Positions 16,897-26,698 are shown, counted from the stretch's first letter. The stretch is 43,710 nt of DNA from Mariaggregatimicrobium sp964498785 (GCA_964498785.1 CAZCJL010000057.1:1-43710), one strand, 5' to 3'. Translations and numbers: made by a program. The notes: generated by a model not told the origin, from the sequence alone.

Positions 16897-18486
16897 ATGT
16901 CTGATAAGTACATAATATCACACGATCTTGGAACAAGTTCCGATAAAGCAATTTTGGTTACAATTTATGGTGATATTATCGACATTGCCCGCGAATGCTA
17001 TCCAATTTACCATCCTCATCCCGGACATGCTGAGCAGGAACCTGAGGATTGGTGGCAGGCAGTCTGTAAAACAACTCGAAACGTTATACAGAAAACTGGC
17101 GTTAAACCAGCCGATATTGCTGGCATGACTTTCTCCGCCCAAATGCAAGGATTAATTCCGGTGAATAAAGCGTGTGTTCCGCTAACCCCGGCTATTACCT
17201 GGCTGGATGGTCGAAGTGCCACGGTAATGCGCGAAAAGATGTGGACGCCACCCCGTGTTTTAGGATATAATATTTTCAAATTGCTAAAATTTCTTAGAAT
17301 TACCGGTGGTAGTCCTGGACAGGCAGGTAAAGATCAGATCGGAAAGATACTCTGGCTTAAAAAATACAAGCCAGATATATTTGAAAAAACCTATAAATAT
17401 CTGGACGTCAAAGATTATATTATTTATAAATTAACCGGAAAACTGGTAACCTCAGTAGACCTTGCTGTTGTTTGGTGGTTGTTGGATACGCGAAAAAACC
17501 GCAATCAATGGCATCCTGATCTGTGTAAACTGGCAAATATAACCATAGATCAGTTGCCAGAAATAAAACCCAGCGCTGCGATTGCCGGAGAGATCACGAA
17601 AGAAGCAGCGGATGCGACAGGACTTCTCCCCGGAACTCCGATTATTAATGGTTCCGGTGACTTGAGTTCTGCTGCTCTTGGTTCAGGAGCTATTTGCAAT
17701 GGTGAATTACATATCAGCATTGGAACCAGTGGCTGGGTTGCAGGACATTACAAGAAACGCAAAATTGATATCGCACATTACACTGGTTGTATCGGAAGTA
17801 CCTATCCGGACAAATATTATCTTGCCATGGCGCATCAGGAAACAGCAGGTGTTTGCCTGGAATGGCTTAAAAATAATGTGCTATATCATAAACAAACTCT
17901 TCTGGATGAGGAAAAAGTTGAAGAAATTTATCAACTTTTAGATAATATTGTTGAAAAAACCGCGCCAGGCTCCGAAGGCCTTATATTCACCCCCTGGATG
18001 TTTGGAGAACGATGCCCGCTTGATGATGATTATGTGCGCGCCGGTTTGTTTAACGTCAGTCTAAATCATACACGAGACCATATCATTCGCGCAGTTTTTG
18101 AAGGTATCGCGTTCAATACTCGTTGGGCAATGGAAACATTGGAAAATCTTTACTCTCCGGTTTCCGAACTGAATATCATTAGCGGAGGCGCTAAAAGTGA
18201 TATCTGGTGTCAAATAATTGCAGATATTCTTAACCGGAAAATTAACCAGGTGGCTAATCCGCAACAAGCCGGTGCAAAAGGAATCGCTCTGTTAGCGAGT
18301 ATGACGCTGGGACACATTGAATCGTTTGAAGATATTAAAAAATATATTAAAATTAACCAGCAATTTACACCTTCCCCTGCAAACCGAAAACTATATGATA
18401 CCTTGTTTAGAGAATTTAAAAACATATACAAACAAAATAAAAAATGGTATGCACGCATGAATAAATTTTCTGAAAATTCACAATAA
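16897..18486 (+). CDS. FGGY-family carbohydrate kinase, xylulokinase-like
   Basis: A 529-aa sugar kinase with the full two-domain FGGY layout: HDLGTSSDKAIL phosphate-1 loop at the N-terminus, GHAEQEPEDWW, SAQMQGLIPV, ITWLDGRS (substrate side), then the C-terminal lobe with SIGTSGWV, PWMFGERCP, IRAVFEGIAFNTRW and the adenosine loop ISGGAKSDIWCQIIADIL. These fit xylulokinases and their close relatives best, but the exact sugar cannot be fixed by eye. An AAAGGA site precedes the ATG. An alpha/beta hydrolase follows after 15 nt, probably in the same transcript. A LacI-like operator upstream suggests sugar induction. Confidence 0.88.
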   Translation: MSDKYIISHDLGTSSDKAILVTIYGDIIDIARECYPIYHPHPGHAEQEPEDWWQAVCKTTRNVIQKTGVKPADIAGMTFSAQMQGLIPVNKACVPLTPAITWLDGRSATVMREKMWTPPRVLGYNIFKLLKFLRITGGSPGQAGKDQIGKILWLKKYKPDIFEKTYKYLDVKDYIIYKLTGKLVTSVDLAVVWWLLDTRKNRNQWHPDLCKLANITIDQLPEIKPSAAIAGEITKEAADATGLLPGTPIINGSGDLSSAALGSGAICNGELHISIGTSGWVAGHYKKRKIDIAHYTGCIGSTYPDKYYLAMAHQETAGVCLEWLKNNVLYHKQTLLDEEKVEEIYQLLDNIVEKTAPGSEGLIFTPWMFGERCPLDDDYVRAGLFNVSLNHTRDHIIRAVFEGIAFNTRWAMETLENLYSPVSELNIISGGAKSDIWCQIIADILNRKINQVANPQQAGAKGIALLASMTLGHIESFEDIKKYIKINQQFTPSPANRKLYDTLFREFKNIYKQNKKWYARMNKFSENSQ

Positions 18487-18501
18487 AGATGAGATGTTCC
18501 T

Positions 18502-19359
18502 ATGAATGAATTGACTCAATTTTGCGCACGCGGAGCAACTTTTTCTGAAGAAATGATATCAGTCAATGAAAATGTAAAATTGTGGCTGATATCCTTCAAA
18601 GCAGCGCGAAAAACTACAAACCCGCCGATTGTATTCGTTGCAGGTTGGATTTCTATGATGTCTGGTTGGAAAAAAGTGGTACAGGAAATGACAAAAGATT
18701 TTGACGTCTATTACCTGGAAACCCGCGAGAAAATTTCATCCAAAATCTCTGGAAAAGTACATTACGGAGCCGAAGATATCGGGCAGGATATCATTCGTGT
18801 TGTTTCGCTTTTAGGTTTAACGAATCGGGGCTATATACTTTTTGGGAGCTCGCTTGGCGCCACATCAATATTAGATTGTCACCAAAATCTTATTCAAAAA
18901 CCTAAATGCATGATTTTAATTGGCCCAAACGCAGTGTTCAGGGTTCCGAAAATGGGGATGTTTGTTATTTATTTAACCTGGCCCAGGCTATACCTGATGA
19001 TTCGCCCGGTTGTGAAGTGGTATTTACGAAATTTCAGGTTAGATGTTAACAATGATGTTGAGCAATACAACAAATACAGCAATGCTCTTGATGCGGCTGA
19101 TCCATGGAAATTAAAAAGAGCTGCCATTAACCTCAGCAAATATCAGGTTTGGAATTTACTGGGACAAATTGAAACACCAACCCTGATTGTTGGCGCATCG
19201 AAAGATGTTTTGCACGAGCCCCAAAATTTATTGATGATGGTTGATAAAATGCCAAACGCAACATATCTGGATATGGATACAAACGCAAACACACATAGCA
19301 AAGAAATCGTTATCCAGATAAGAGAATACCTGAAAAATATGGACCCAAACAGTATTTAA
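18502..19359 (+). CDS. Alpha/beta hydrolase
   Basis: A 285-aa alpha/beta-hydrolase-fold protein. The nucleophile elbow is GSSLG with S117; the acid is probably the Asp in GASKDVLHEP and the His that in NTHSKE near the C-terminus, so the triad looks complete. The VAGWISMMSGW segment fits the oxyanion-hole strand. No signal peptide is seen. It follows the sugar kinase by 15 nt, so co-transcription is likely, though an esterase beside a kinase does not fix the substrate. Its stop codon overlaps the stop of the SNase-like gene on the other strand. Confidence 0.85.
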   Translation: MNELTQFCARGATFSEEMISVNENVKLWLISFKAARKTTNPPIVFVAGWISMMSGWKKVVQEMTKDFDVYYLETREKISSKISGKVHYGAEDIGQDIIRVVSLLGLTNRGYILFGSSLGATSILDCHQNLIQKPKCMILIGPNAVFRVPKMGMFVIYLTWPRLYLMIRPVVKWYLRNFRLDVNNDVEQYNKYSNALDAADPWKLKRAAINLSKYQVWNLLGQIETPTLIVGASKDVLHEPQNLLMMVDKMPNATYLDMDTNANTHSKEIVIQIREYLKNMDPNSI

Positions 19360-19712
19360 TATGTGTGATATTCGGCATATCCGCTTGAAACCATCTGTTC
19401 ATTCACATTAATGTAGTTGCCGTTTTCATCCTGTACCCAGATAATGCCGAGATAGCGTCCATATTTACCTTTTCGATCTTTGAAGGTCTGTAAGATTATT
19501 TCTTTTTCCAAAATTAAGGATTGTAAATAATCCCGGGATTTTAAACCCTGCTCTCGCTCCTTCAGGTACAATTCCGGTGCGTTTATATCGTAAAGTCTAA
19601 TTCTTTCACCCCGAACCCAGGTCTTCAACCCAAGATCGATATCCACAGTACATGTGTCGCCATCATATACTTTTGTAACATGCGCTTTGTAAACATAGAG
19701 TTGCTTTTCGAT
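19356..19712 (-). CDS. Staphylococcal-nuclease-like protein with no standard start codon
   Basis: The frame encodes an SNase domain: VYDGDTCTVDIDLGL, RIRLYDINAPEL, and KGKYGRYLGIIW with the expected Arg. The first part, including DGDT, lies upstream of the first ATG (19646), so that ATG would cut off a catalytic strand. Upstream of it the frame runs back to a TAA with no ATG, GTG or TTG. ATC at 19712 is placed 5 nt after AGGTG and would give 118 residues. Either a rare ATC start is used, or the start codon has been lost and the gene is decaying. The residue matching Asp40 of staphylococcal nuclease appears to be Asn (NAPE), as in several relatives. No signal peptide is seen in this reading. 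Confidence 0.6.
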   Translation of the reverse strand: MEKQLYVYKAHVTKVYDGDTCTVDIDLGLKTWVRGERIRLYDINAPELYLKEREQGLKSRDYLQSLILEKEIILQTFKDRKGKYGRYLGIIWVQDENGNYINVNEQMVSSGYAEYHTY

Positions 19713-19741
19713 AAGTACACCTATTTGTTACGATTACAAAC

Positions 19742-19778
19742 AAAAAAGGGATAAAGAAAATCTGATTTTCTTTATCCC
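19742..19778 (-). terminator. Strong intrinsic terminator after the type IX-secreted protein gene
   Basis: A perfect 14-bp stem, GGGATAAAGAAAAT (19748-19761) with ATTTTCTTTATCCC (19765-19778) and a 3-nt loop. On the minus strand six T follow (19747-19742). It sits 25 nt after the stop of the 19804-21519 gene. Confidence 0.9.
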
Positions 19779-19803
19779 CGTTAATTTATCGGTTATTAAC
19801 AAT

Positions 19804-21519
19804 TTATTTTATATAGAGCAATTTATTCAATAAAACCTGGTTGCCTGCTTTCAAACTATAAAAATAAATACCCGTCGAAACCGGTTGCCTTGTGTCGTCA
19901 AGCCCATTCCAACGAACATTGTACTGCCCGGCTTTTTGGTTCTCGTTAACCAAGGATCGGACTTTTACTCCCAACAAATTATATATTGCAAGCTCAACAT
20001 AGACCGACGAAGAATTAGGATTGTTTTCCAATTCGTAGCGAATCATGGTGCTGGAATTAAACGGATTCGGGTAATTTTGATGAAGCGTCAAATCCGATGG
20101 TTTTAGGTGTTGATTGGAACTTGCCAACGCATCCGTTGTTATGATCATCTTTCCTTTATTCAGTTTGAACCAATCATTTGTGGGCCAGGTTTCCAGAATC
20201 CATTCGCAGTAGTCGAGATGATTTGTAAATGTAGTGACCTGATTCTGTTCATCCGGCGAAAAAAAGCGAGAAATCCCCTGTTTTTCATAAGAATTATCAA
20301 ATATATGCATAATTTCATGAATACCAACCTCGTATTTGATTGGTAAATTTTTTATAATCGGTTGTGCTGAAAAATGGGTATCACCTAAAATGGTTTTTGT
20401 ATTGCCATAGCTATATCCGTGATAACCTGACCAGAAATGAACTGTATTTGCCCAGGGATAAAAAACATAGACAAAATCAAATTCATTATCTCTAAAACCG
20501 GATATTCGTAAATCCTGCTCAATTTTTTCAGGTTTTAAAACGTAGCCCCATTTTTGATCAATATATGTGAGATCGTTTTGAGTAAGCAGATGATTTATTA
20601 AAATCGTATCCCCGGTCATTTGAATGATATGCGTGTGTTCCCAGTAAAATTTCTTTATTTTCTCAATGGTCTGGTATATTTCGGACAATCTCTGATTTGA
20701 AATTTGTTGTAAATGTTGTTGAGAATTATGTATTTTATCATAAATTACGAACAGACCGTTTAATTGAAGTTTTCTGTCAATTGTTTGAATCACCGGGCCC
20801 GATTTCGTATTATTCCTTTGAAATATATCGACATATCCTTCTTTTGTTTTCACTTCTGCATAAAAATGATTAAATCCAGGCTTTAAAAATCCGATCAGTT
20901 CAATTTTTTGTGTTTCCCCTGATTTGATTTCTTTTATTGCCACAGAGTCAATTAGTTCTGATGGCCGAAGCGCGTTTGTTGTTGAATAATTCGAATTTAC
21001 ATTTCCATTCCCTAAATAAACAACAGCATCATAGCATGGAACAGGTCCGCAATTTAATACCTGAATTTCAAATTTAACTTTCTGGTTTGCTTGCCAGTTC
21101 TGTTTTTTGGTTAGTACCTTTAGTTGAACCACTTCCAAATCAAGACTGACATTCAAATCAATACAAAAAGAATAGGTCTCGCTTTGTACAAAATCCTGAT
21201 TTTTATATGCACTTACTGTCCATAAATAAATTTTAAGGTCTGTCATTAAATTCGGATCCGTGACATGAAAGCGATTTGTATTTCCAATCCATTCGTCAAG
21301 TATTGTCTTGCCGGTCCATTCTGCAATCATAATGCGATATTCAATATCTGTATCCGTAGCCCGCTTCCAGGAAAATGTCGGAGTAGACGTGTGTAACAAT
21401 GTCCTGTTTTTCGGTTTGTCCAATAACGGAACCGGCACTTCATTTGCCGCAAATAAGTTCAAGCTTAATAATAAACTTAAACTAAATAACATTGCTCTAT
21501 TTAGATTCATTTTTTTCAT
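19804..21519 (-). CDS. Secreted protein with HEIMH motif and type IX sorting domain
   Basis: A 571-aa exported protein. A signal peptide (MKKMN... LFAANE, about 25 residues) is followed by a fibronectin-like segment (PTFSWKRATDTDIEYRI), a CARDB-like beta domain (about 130-250) and a domain of about 260-470 containing GIHEIMHIFDN. HEIMH at 401-405 has the HExxH zinc-protease form, with Asp and Glu shortly after; a peptidase role is plausible but the third ligand is not certain. The C-terminus (NYPNPFNSSTMIRYEL ... STGIYFYSL) is a type A sorting domain for type IX secretion. The protein should be released or anchored outside the outer membrane. No clear ribosome binding site. Strong terminator downstream; no operon partner. 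Confidence 0.85.
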   Translation of the reverse strand: MKKMNLNRAMLFSLSLLLSLNLFAANEVPVPLLDKPKNRTLLHTSTPTFSWKRATDTDIEYRIMIAEWTGKTILDEWIGNTNRFHVTDPNLMTDLKIYLWTVSAYKNQDFVQSETYSFCIDLNVSLDLEVVQLKVLTKKQNWQANQKVKFEIQVLNCGPVPCYDAVVYLGNGNVNSNYSTTNALRPSELIDSVAIKEIKSGETQKIELIGFLKPGFNHFYAEVKTKEGYVDIFQRNNTKSGPVIQTIDRKLQLNGLFVIYDKIHNSQQHLQQISNQRLSEIYQTIEKIKKFYWEHTHIIQMTGDTILINHLLTQNDLTYIDQKWGYVLKPEKIEQDLRISGFRDNEFDFVYVFYPWANTVHFWSGYHGYSYGNTKTILGDTHFSAQPIIKNLPIKYEVGIHEIMHIFDNSYEKQGISRFFSPDEQNQVTTFTNHLDYCEWILETWPTNDWFKLNKGKMIITTDALASSNQHLKPSDLTLHQNYPNPFNSSTMIRYELENNPNSSSVYVELAIYNLLGVKVRSLVNENQKAGQYNVRWNGLDDTRQPVSTGIYFYSLKAGNQVLLNKLLYIK

Positions 21520-21605
21520 AATTTGAATTTACGAAATATTCAAAGTAAATGCAAGATAAAAATTGAATTCAATCCAGTTTTGATATTGTGCAAAAAACGT
21601 ATATA

Positions 21606-22388
21606 TCAAACTTCATCTAAGTTTGTGTGGTATTCCCGAAGCGAAAGCATCAATCCGGCCAGAATTCCCCAAAAGACTAAAATGGAAATAAGAATAATTA
21701 CAGAATCAAAATCAGCCACCGAATAAAAGTATCCCGGAAGTTTGATAATATCTGAAGAGGACAGATTGGGAAAAAGCCTTTGCAAATAGCTCATGATGGT
21801 AAAATGGCGTGCATTTCCGGGGACGTATGGAATGAGTTTTTCCCATCCAAATACAAATATTATTCCGAATATAAAAGAATGTTTCAAAACACCACCAAGG
21901 ACGGTAAACAATATGCTATACACCATCAGTCCTAAAACAAGCACCAGGTAGCCCTGTATAAAAAATTGAACATCGTTTATAAAAGAGTCCACCGGGTAGG
22001 AAAAGGTAAAAATAAGATAACTCACTAAAAGTGAAGTTAAAATGATGACAGCGCCAACCATTATTACTGACAGATATTTAACCAGTACGATCATAAATCT
22101 GGGTACAGGGCGAACCAGAAGAAAGGGCAGTGTTCTGTCTTCAACTTCATCGGCAATTACACCGATCCCCAAAAATAATGCTGTTATCGGAACCAGGAAA
22201 TGCATATAGACCATAAAAACGAAGCTCGGATAAATGGTATCCACTGGTTCACTTGATCCGATAAGCGGGTTGAGCAAAGCTAATAAAAGAGCAAGTAAAA
22301 CCGGTATCAACCCAATCAGCGCGACAATCATTGTTTTTTTATTTTTTAATTGATTTAACAAAAAAAATGTAAATAAACTATTGAACAT
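21606..22388 (-). CDS. ABC-2 type transporter permease (second pair)
   Basis: A 260-aa membrane protein with about six hydrophobic segments, beginning MFNSLFTFFLLNQLKNKKTMIVALIG and containing VEDRTLPFLLVRPVPRF, a cytoplasmic stretch typical of ABC-2 permeases. The start at 22388 has GGAG 8 nt upstream; an in-frame ATG at 22421 lacks one. It lies 45 nt downstream of its ATPase and ends the four-gene ABC run. Cargo is unknown. Confidence 0.88.
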   Translation of the reverse strand: MFNSLFTFFLLNQLKNKKTMIVALIGLIPVLLALLLALLNPLIGSSEPVDTIYPSFVFMVYMHFLVPITALFLGIGVIADEVEDRTLPFLLVRPVPRFMIVLVKYLSVIMVGAVIILTSLLVSYLIFTFSYPVDSFINDVQFFIQGYLVLVLGLMVYSILFTVLGGVLKHSFIFGIIFVFGWEKLIPYVPGNARHFTIMSYLQRLFPNLSSSDIIKLPGYFYSVADFDSVIILISILVFWGILAGLMLSLREYHTNLDEV

Positions 22389-22433
22389 CAGTTGAGCTCC
22401 TTTTTTGGTTCTTCCTGACATGTTGCACAGCCA

Positions 22434-23354
22434 TTAATGAACGAGATATTCAAACACTGCTTGCAAATTTTCGTCAGGAGACATGATCGAATGTATTTCG
22501 ATGTCATTTTCCAGAACTAGTTTTGGCAGTCGCTGATAGAACGCATCCGGGCGTGTTGTTTGGATAGTCACCTCTCCCCGCTCTCTGTTGAATTGAACGC
22601 TGATTACATCGTCATATTCCAACAGCTTTGAAGTCAATTGATGCGTCTTGTCGCAACCAATCGTCACATGAAGCGGATGTTCGTCTATGAGCTTTCGTAT
22701 TTCATAAATGTTACCTTCTGCGACAATATTACCGCGGTTCATCAATAAGATATTGTCGGTCATTTCTTCCACTTCATGGAGAATATGACTGGAAACGATA
22801 ACAGTTTTGCCGGCGCTGCCCCAATCTTTAATCAGCGATATTGTTTTGTGTCTGCCCAAAGGATCCATGCCGAGTAAAGGTTCATCCAAAAACATTGCTT
22901 CAGGATTGTGTGCAAGTGCCTGGGCCAACTTTATGCGTTGTTGCATGCCTTTACTATATGAGGCAATTTTTTTATTTCGAACTGGTTCCATTTCCATCGT
23001 TTTTAAGGCCTGGGTTGCCCTATTTGAAGATTCTGATTTGGAGAAGCCGTGCAGCCGAAGCATGTGGAATAAAAATTCATAACCCGTCAAATGATGGTAA
23101 AGCGCGTCAGTTTCCGGGCAGTAGCCGATCTGTTTTGTCAACCGGTGATTATTCCATATTTTTTCACCACAAATCGTTGCAGAACCTTTACTGACTTTTA
23201 TCTGGCCGGTTAATATTTTCAGCAATGTTGATTTTCCGGCGCCGTTCGGACCGAGAAATCCGGTTACACCAGGGTAAATCGTCAGTGAAATGTTGTTTAG
23301 CCCAATGACCTGTTTATAGAGTTTGGAGACATTTTTTAATTCGATAATATTCAT
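22434..23354 (-). CDS. ABC transporter ATP-binding protein (second pair)
   Basis: A 306-aa ATPase. Walker A GPNGAGKST, Q-loop IGYCPETDALY, signature YSKGMQQR, Walker B AMFLDEP, switch His SSHILHEV. The C-terminal 80 residues are the small regulatory tail common to ATPases working with ABC-2 permeases. The ATG overlaps the stop of the preceding permease (ATGA), with GAGG upstream, so translation is coupled. Confidence 0.93.
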   Translation of the reverse strand: MNIIELKNVSKLYKQVIGLNNISLTIYPGVTGFLGPNGAGKSTLLKILTGQIKVSKGSATICGEKIWNNHRLTKQIGYCPETDALYHHLTGYEFLFHMLRLHGFSKSESSNRATQALKTMEMEPVRNKKIASYSKGMQQRIKLAQALAHNPEAMFLDEPLLGMDPLGRHKTISLIKDWGSAGKTVIVSSHILHEVEEMTDNILLMNRGNIVAEGNIYEIRKLIDEHPLHVTIGCDKTHQLTSKLLEYDDVISVQFNRERGEVTIQTTRPDAFYQRLPKLVLENDIEIHSIMSPDENLQAVFEYLVH

Positions 23355-24202
23355 TGAACTACCTCAGTTCCCTTTATTTTCATTTTTAACGTCAGGTATG
23401 AAAAAAGAATGATCAATGCCAGTGCGAATAACGCAGCGAGCGTTGAAAACTGATAAGTTGGTTCTTGACCAAACATCGCGTCGCCAACCTGTCTTAAATC
23501 GGATGTGATAGAAACAGCGCCAAGGGTTTTAATGCCGGAAATCATATTTTTAATGATATCTGTTATCACAATAATTGTGAAAAACCCGATTCCAGCGAAA
23601 CGCGCGCCTCGTCCAAGTGAAGATAATGCCAGTATTAAACCGCCGAATACTAAGGTAATCATTATCCAATAACCGGTGATGGAAAATGGAATCCAGTAGT
23701 TTTGAGTTAAAAAATTGAAATTTTCTTCCAACATTATTTTAATAAGAAACAATAGAAGTGCAGGGAATAGTGATACCAGGCTGATGAAAAAGCCAATAAT
23801 GCACAGTTTTCCAAAGATATAATCGAGTTGAAAAACAGGCTTGGAAAAATAAATCTGCAGGGCGTTAAATTGCTTATCTCTGGCAATAATAGAGGACCCA
23901 CTGAGCATAACAATCAGGATAATAAAAAATGTTTGATCATGCAGAAATTTTAGAAAAAATTTTGTATTGATTTCCAGTTCCTGGGCCACTTGTCCCAAAT
24001 TCATCATTTCAAATCCTAATCCTGTAATCAGATAAATTTGTGCTGCCCGAACGAGAAATGGTATTAAAGCGATAATTACGAGGATAATCATCCAACGACG
24101 CCATACCAATTGAATTCCATTTTTGGCAATTACAAGCCAGGTTTTGGGATTAATTTTTAGCTGACCTTCCCAATGGTGGTAACTCTGATCATAAATCGGC
24201 AT
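23351..24202 (-). CDS. ABC-2 type transporter permease (first pair)
   Basis: A 283-aa membrane protein with about six helices. It begins MPIYDQSYHHWEG, a soluble start seen in some ABC-2 permeases, and contains the cytoplasmic segment SSIIARDKQFNALQIYFSKPV. The ATG at 24202 is preferred (GGAG 9 nt upstream); a TTG at 24217 would place the Shine-Dalgarno inside the gene. It overlaps the ATPase before it by 14 nt and the one after it by 4 nt. Confidence 0.88.
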   Translation of the reverse strand: MPIYDQSYHHWEGQLKINPKTWLVIAKNGIQLVWRRWMIILVIIALIPFLVRAAQIYLITGLGFEMMNLGQVAQELEINTKFFLKFLHDQTFFIILIVMLSGSSIIARDKQFNALQIYFSKPVFQLDYIFGKLCIIGFFISLVSLFPALLLFLIKIMLEENFNFLTQNYWIPFSITGYWIMITLVFGGLILALSSLGRGARFAGIGFFTIIVITDIIKNMISGIKTLGAVSITSDLRQVGDAMFGQEPTYQFSTLAALFALALIILFSYLTLKMKIKGTEVVQ

Positions 24203-25118
24203 GTATTTTTTCTCCAATTAATTTGACAAAAACATCTTCCAAACTTTGGATACTGGCAGTTAATTCTCTTAATTGAACGCCTGTTTCCAAAGCTGCTGTG
24301 ATGAGCAGTTGGGTCCCTTGTTTGTCGGGCAGATGAATATCGAGATGATTTTTTCCGTTTTGAGCAACGGTACACTGGTGAATTAAAAGATAGCGTTCAA
24401 ATTTTTCATGATCTCCGGCAATCCGAACAGTATAGCTATTCGCGTGTTTTCCTTTAAGTTCAGCTATTCTCCCCTGCTTGATCACATTCCCCTGATGCAG
24501 AATAATGACGTTTTCGCACGTGCGCTCAACATCAAACAGAATATGAGAGCACAAGATAACACTGATTTGCTTACGACGTGAAATATCCCGTATTAAATTT
24601 AGCATTTCCTCGCGTCCTTTGGGATCCATTCCGTTTGTGGGTTCATCGAGAAAAAGTAATTTCGGATCGTGCACAATTGCCTGCGCCAGTTTAATACGCT
24701 GCTTCATTCCTGAAGAATAGGTTTCCACATTTCGGTACCGGGCTTCCTCCAGTCCAACATAAAATAGTACCTCATGGGCGCGTTGCATTGCGTCGACACC
24801 GGACATGCCGCACAGCTCCCCTGCATATTGCACCATCTTGATACCATTGAATCCCGGAATCAGACAATCATTTTCCGGCATATAACCAATCAACTGGCGA
24901 ATGGCTTTTCCTCGTTCAAGAATATCGATATCAAGCACCCGCGCAAGTTTGGCGTCATAATTTACCAATCCGAGGATTGCTTTTAATAGACTTGTTTTTC
25001 CCGCACCATTTATTCCCAGTAATCCGGTTGCCCCGTCCGGAATTTCCAGATTAATGTTATTCAGTGCTTTTAAAGAGCCATAATTCACAGACAGGTTTTG
25101 TAATTTTACAGTCATCAT
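24189..25118 (-). CDS. ABC transporter ATP-binding protein (first pair)
   Basis: A 309-aa ATPase. Walker A is GINGAGKTS, with Ile where most family members have Pro; signature YSSGMKQR, Walker B LLFLDEPTNG, switch His CSHILFDV. It opens the four-gene run ATPase-permease-ATPase-permease. The two pairs are homologous but clearly diverged, so they may form one heteromeric exporter or two separate ones. AGGA precedes the double ATG. Confidence 0.93.
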   Translation of the reverse strand: MMTVKLQNLSVNYGSLKALNNINLEIPDGATGLLGINGAGKTSLLKAILGLVNYDAKLARVLDIDILERGKAIRQLIGYMPENDCLIPGFNGIKMVQYAGELCGMSGVDAMQRAHEVLFYVGLEEARYRNVETYSSGMKQRIKLAQAIVHDPKLLFLDEPTNGMDPKGREEMLNLIRDISRRKQISVILCSHILFDVERTCENVIILHQGNVIKQGRIAELKGKHANSYTVRIAGDHEKFERYLLIHQCTVAQNGKNHLDIHLPDKQGTQLLITAALETGVQLRELTASIQSLEDVFVKLIGEKIHADL

Positions 25119-25185
25119 ATTTTTTCCTGGTGAGTTTTATTTCTGTTACGGAAAATGATCGCCCATGTTTCAATCAAGTGAGCGT

Positions 25186-26673
25186 TTATTTTTCTGGGCT
25201 AAAAAAAATCTTCCTGAATTTATAATAAGTTTCATTCCAAAGTTCTGTGGCAACCGGCTGATAGTATTTTAACCGAGTGGTTTCCGCAATTAGTTTTCGT
25301 CCATCCTCGATTCCGCTGATTTCTTTTTTTGTAATTGCCTGAACTAAAATATTTCCCAGCGCTGTCGCTTCCGCCGGCCCGGCCACAACCGTCAATCCGG
25401 TTGCATTGGCCGTGAACTGGTTCAGTAGCTCATTTTGCGAACCGCCGCCCACAATATGAAGCACCTCAATCGGTGTTGTTCGCATATTATTTAATATATC
25501 AATCAAATAGCGATATTTTAGAGCAATACTTTCCAAAATTGTTCTGGTAAATGCGCCTTTTGATTCCGGCGCGGCCTGACCCGTTTTCTGACAATACGCG
25601 GCAATCGCTGCCGGCATGTCCGGCGGATTTAAAAACGCCATATCATCGGGATCGATAATGCTTTGAAACGCAGGTGATTTTTTCGCGAGTTCAACCAGAT
25701 CAGAATAGCTCAATTTCGTTCCGTGTAAATTCCACTGATGAAGACAACGTTGCAACAACCACAACCCCATTGTGTTGCGCAAAAACCGAATGCTGTTATT
25801 CACTCCGCCTTCATTCGTAAAATTACCTGCCAGTGATTCATTTGTAATGATCGGAGCATTGGCTTCAATTCCCAATAACGACCATGTCCCGGAACTTAAA
25901 TAGGCCCAGTTATCGCGAACAGCAGGAACCGCAGCGACCGCGCTTGCGGTATCATGGCAGGCGGGCGCAATAACATCAACCTGTGGAATACCGGTTTCCG
26001 CTGCAATCAGCGGTAAAATTGTTCCCAATATTGTTCCGGATGGTACGATCTCCGGCATGATCGGAAGCGGCAGATGCAGTTTTTCAAAAACCGCCGGTTC
26101 CCAGGAACGGCTGACAGCATTTAACAACTGCGACGTTGAGGCAATGGAATATTCCGATACTTTTCTGCCGGTGAGAAAGTAATTGAATATATCCGGAATA
26201 AATAACAATTTTTCAGCGATTTCTAATACAGGATTTTTGGATTCGACCATGCTCAATAATTGGAACACTGAATTTAATTGAATAAACTGGATACCGGTCA
26301 ATCGATAAAATTGTTCTTTTGGTAAATGTTGAAATGCCTTTTCCAACATCCCGTTTGTGCGTGGATCGCGGTAAGCATACGGATAACCGATGAGATTCCC
26401 CTGTTTATCAATGAAGCCAAAATCCACGCCCCACGTATCCACGCCGACTCCTGCAATATCTTTGTGACCAGTTAGTGCTGCTTTATTCAAACCTGTTTTT
26501 AATTCATCGAACAGATACAGAATATCCCAATATAAACTGTCAAAAAGTTTAACTTGCCTATTTTTAAAACGATGAATTTCCTGTAATTCGATTCCTTTGG
26601 AGGTCAATGTGCCGAGAATTGCACGTCCGCTTTCAGCGCCGTAATCAAACGCCAAATATTTTGATGAATCCAT
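25186..26673 (-). CDS. rhaB: Rhamnulokinase
   Basis: A 495-aa FGGY kinase of the rhamnulokinase branch: FDYGAESGRAILG at the N-terminus, GVDTWGVDFGFIDKQGNLIGYPYAYRDPRT, SVFQLLSM, and HDTASAVAAVPA with YLSSGTWSLLGIE, then IVGGGSQNELLNQFTANATG. These are RhaB features. It phosphorylates L-rhamnulose to rhamnulose 1-phosphate; L-fuculose is a possible alternative. AAGGA lies 9 nt before the ATG. It follows the racemase gene by 25 nt. RhaA and RhaD are not in the window. Confidence 0.92.
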   Translation of the reverse strand: MDSSKYLAFDYGAESGRAILGTLTSKGIELQEIHRFKNRQVKLFDSLYWDILYLFDELKTGLNKAALTGHKDIAGVGVDTWGVDFGFIDKQGNLIGYPYAYRDPRTNGMLEKAFQHLPKEQFYRLTGIQFIQLNSVFQLLSMVESKNPVLEIAEKLLFIPDIFNYFLTGRKVSEYSIASTSQLLNAVSRSWEPAVFEKLHLPLPIMPEIVPSGTILGTILPLIAAETGIPQVDVIAPACHDTASAVAAVPAVRDNWAYLSSGTWSLLGIEANAPIITNESLAGNFTNEGGVNNSIRFLRNTMGLWLLQRCLHQWNLHGTKLSYSDLVELAKKSPAFQSIIDPDDMAFLNPPDMPAAIAAYCQKTGQAAPESKGAFTRTILESIALKYRYLIDILNNMRTTPIEVLHIVGGGSQNELLNQFTANATGLTVVAGPAEATALGNILVQAITKKEISGIEDGRKLIAETTRLKYYQPVATELWNETYYKFRKIFFSPEK

Positions 26674-26698
26674 AATGACAATTTCCTTTTTATCTTGT

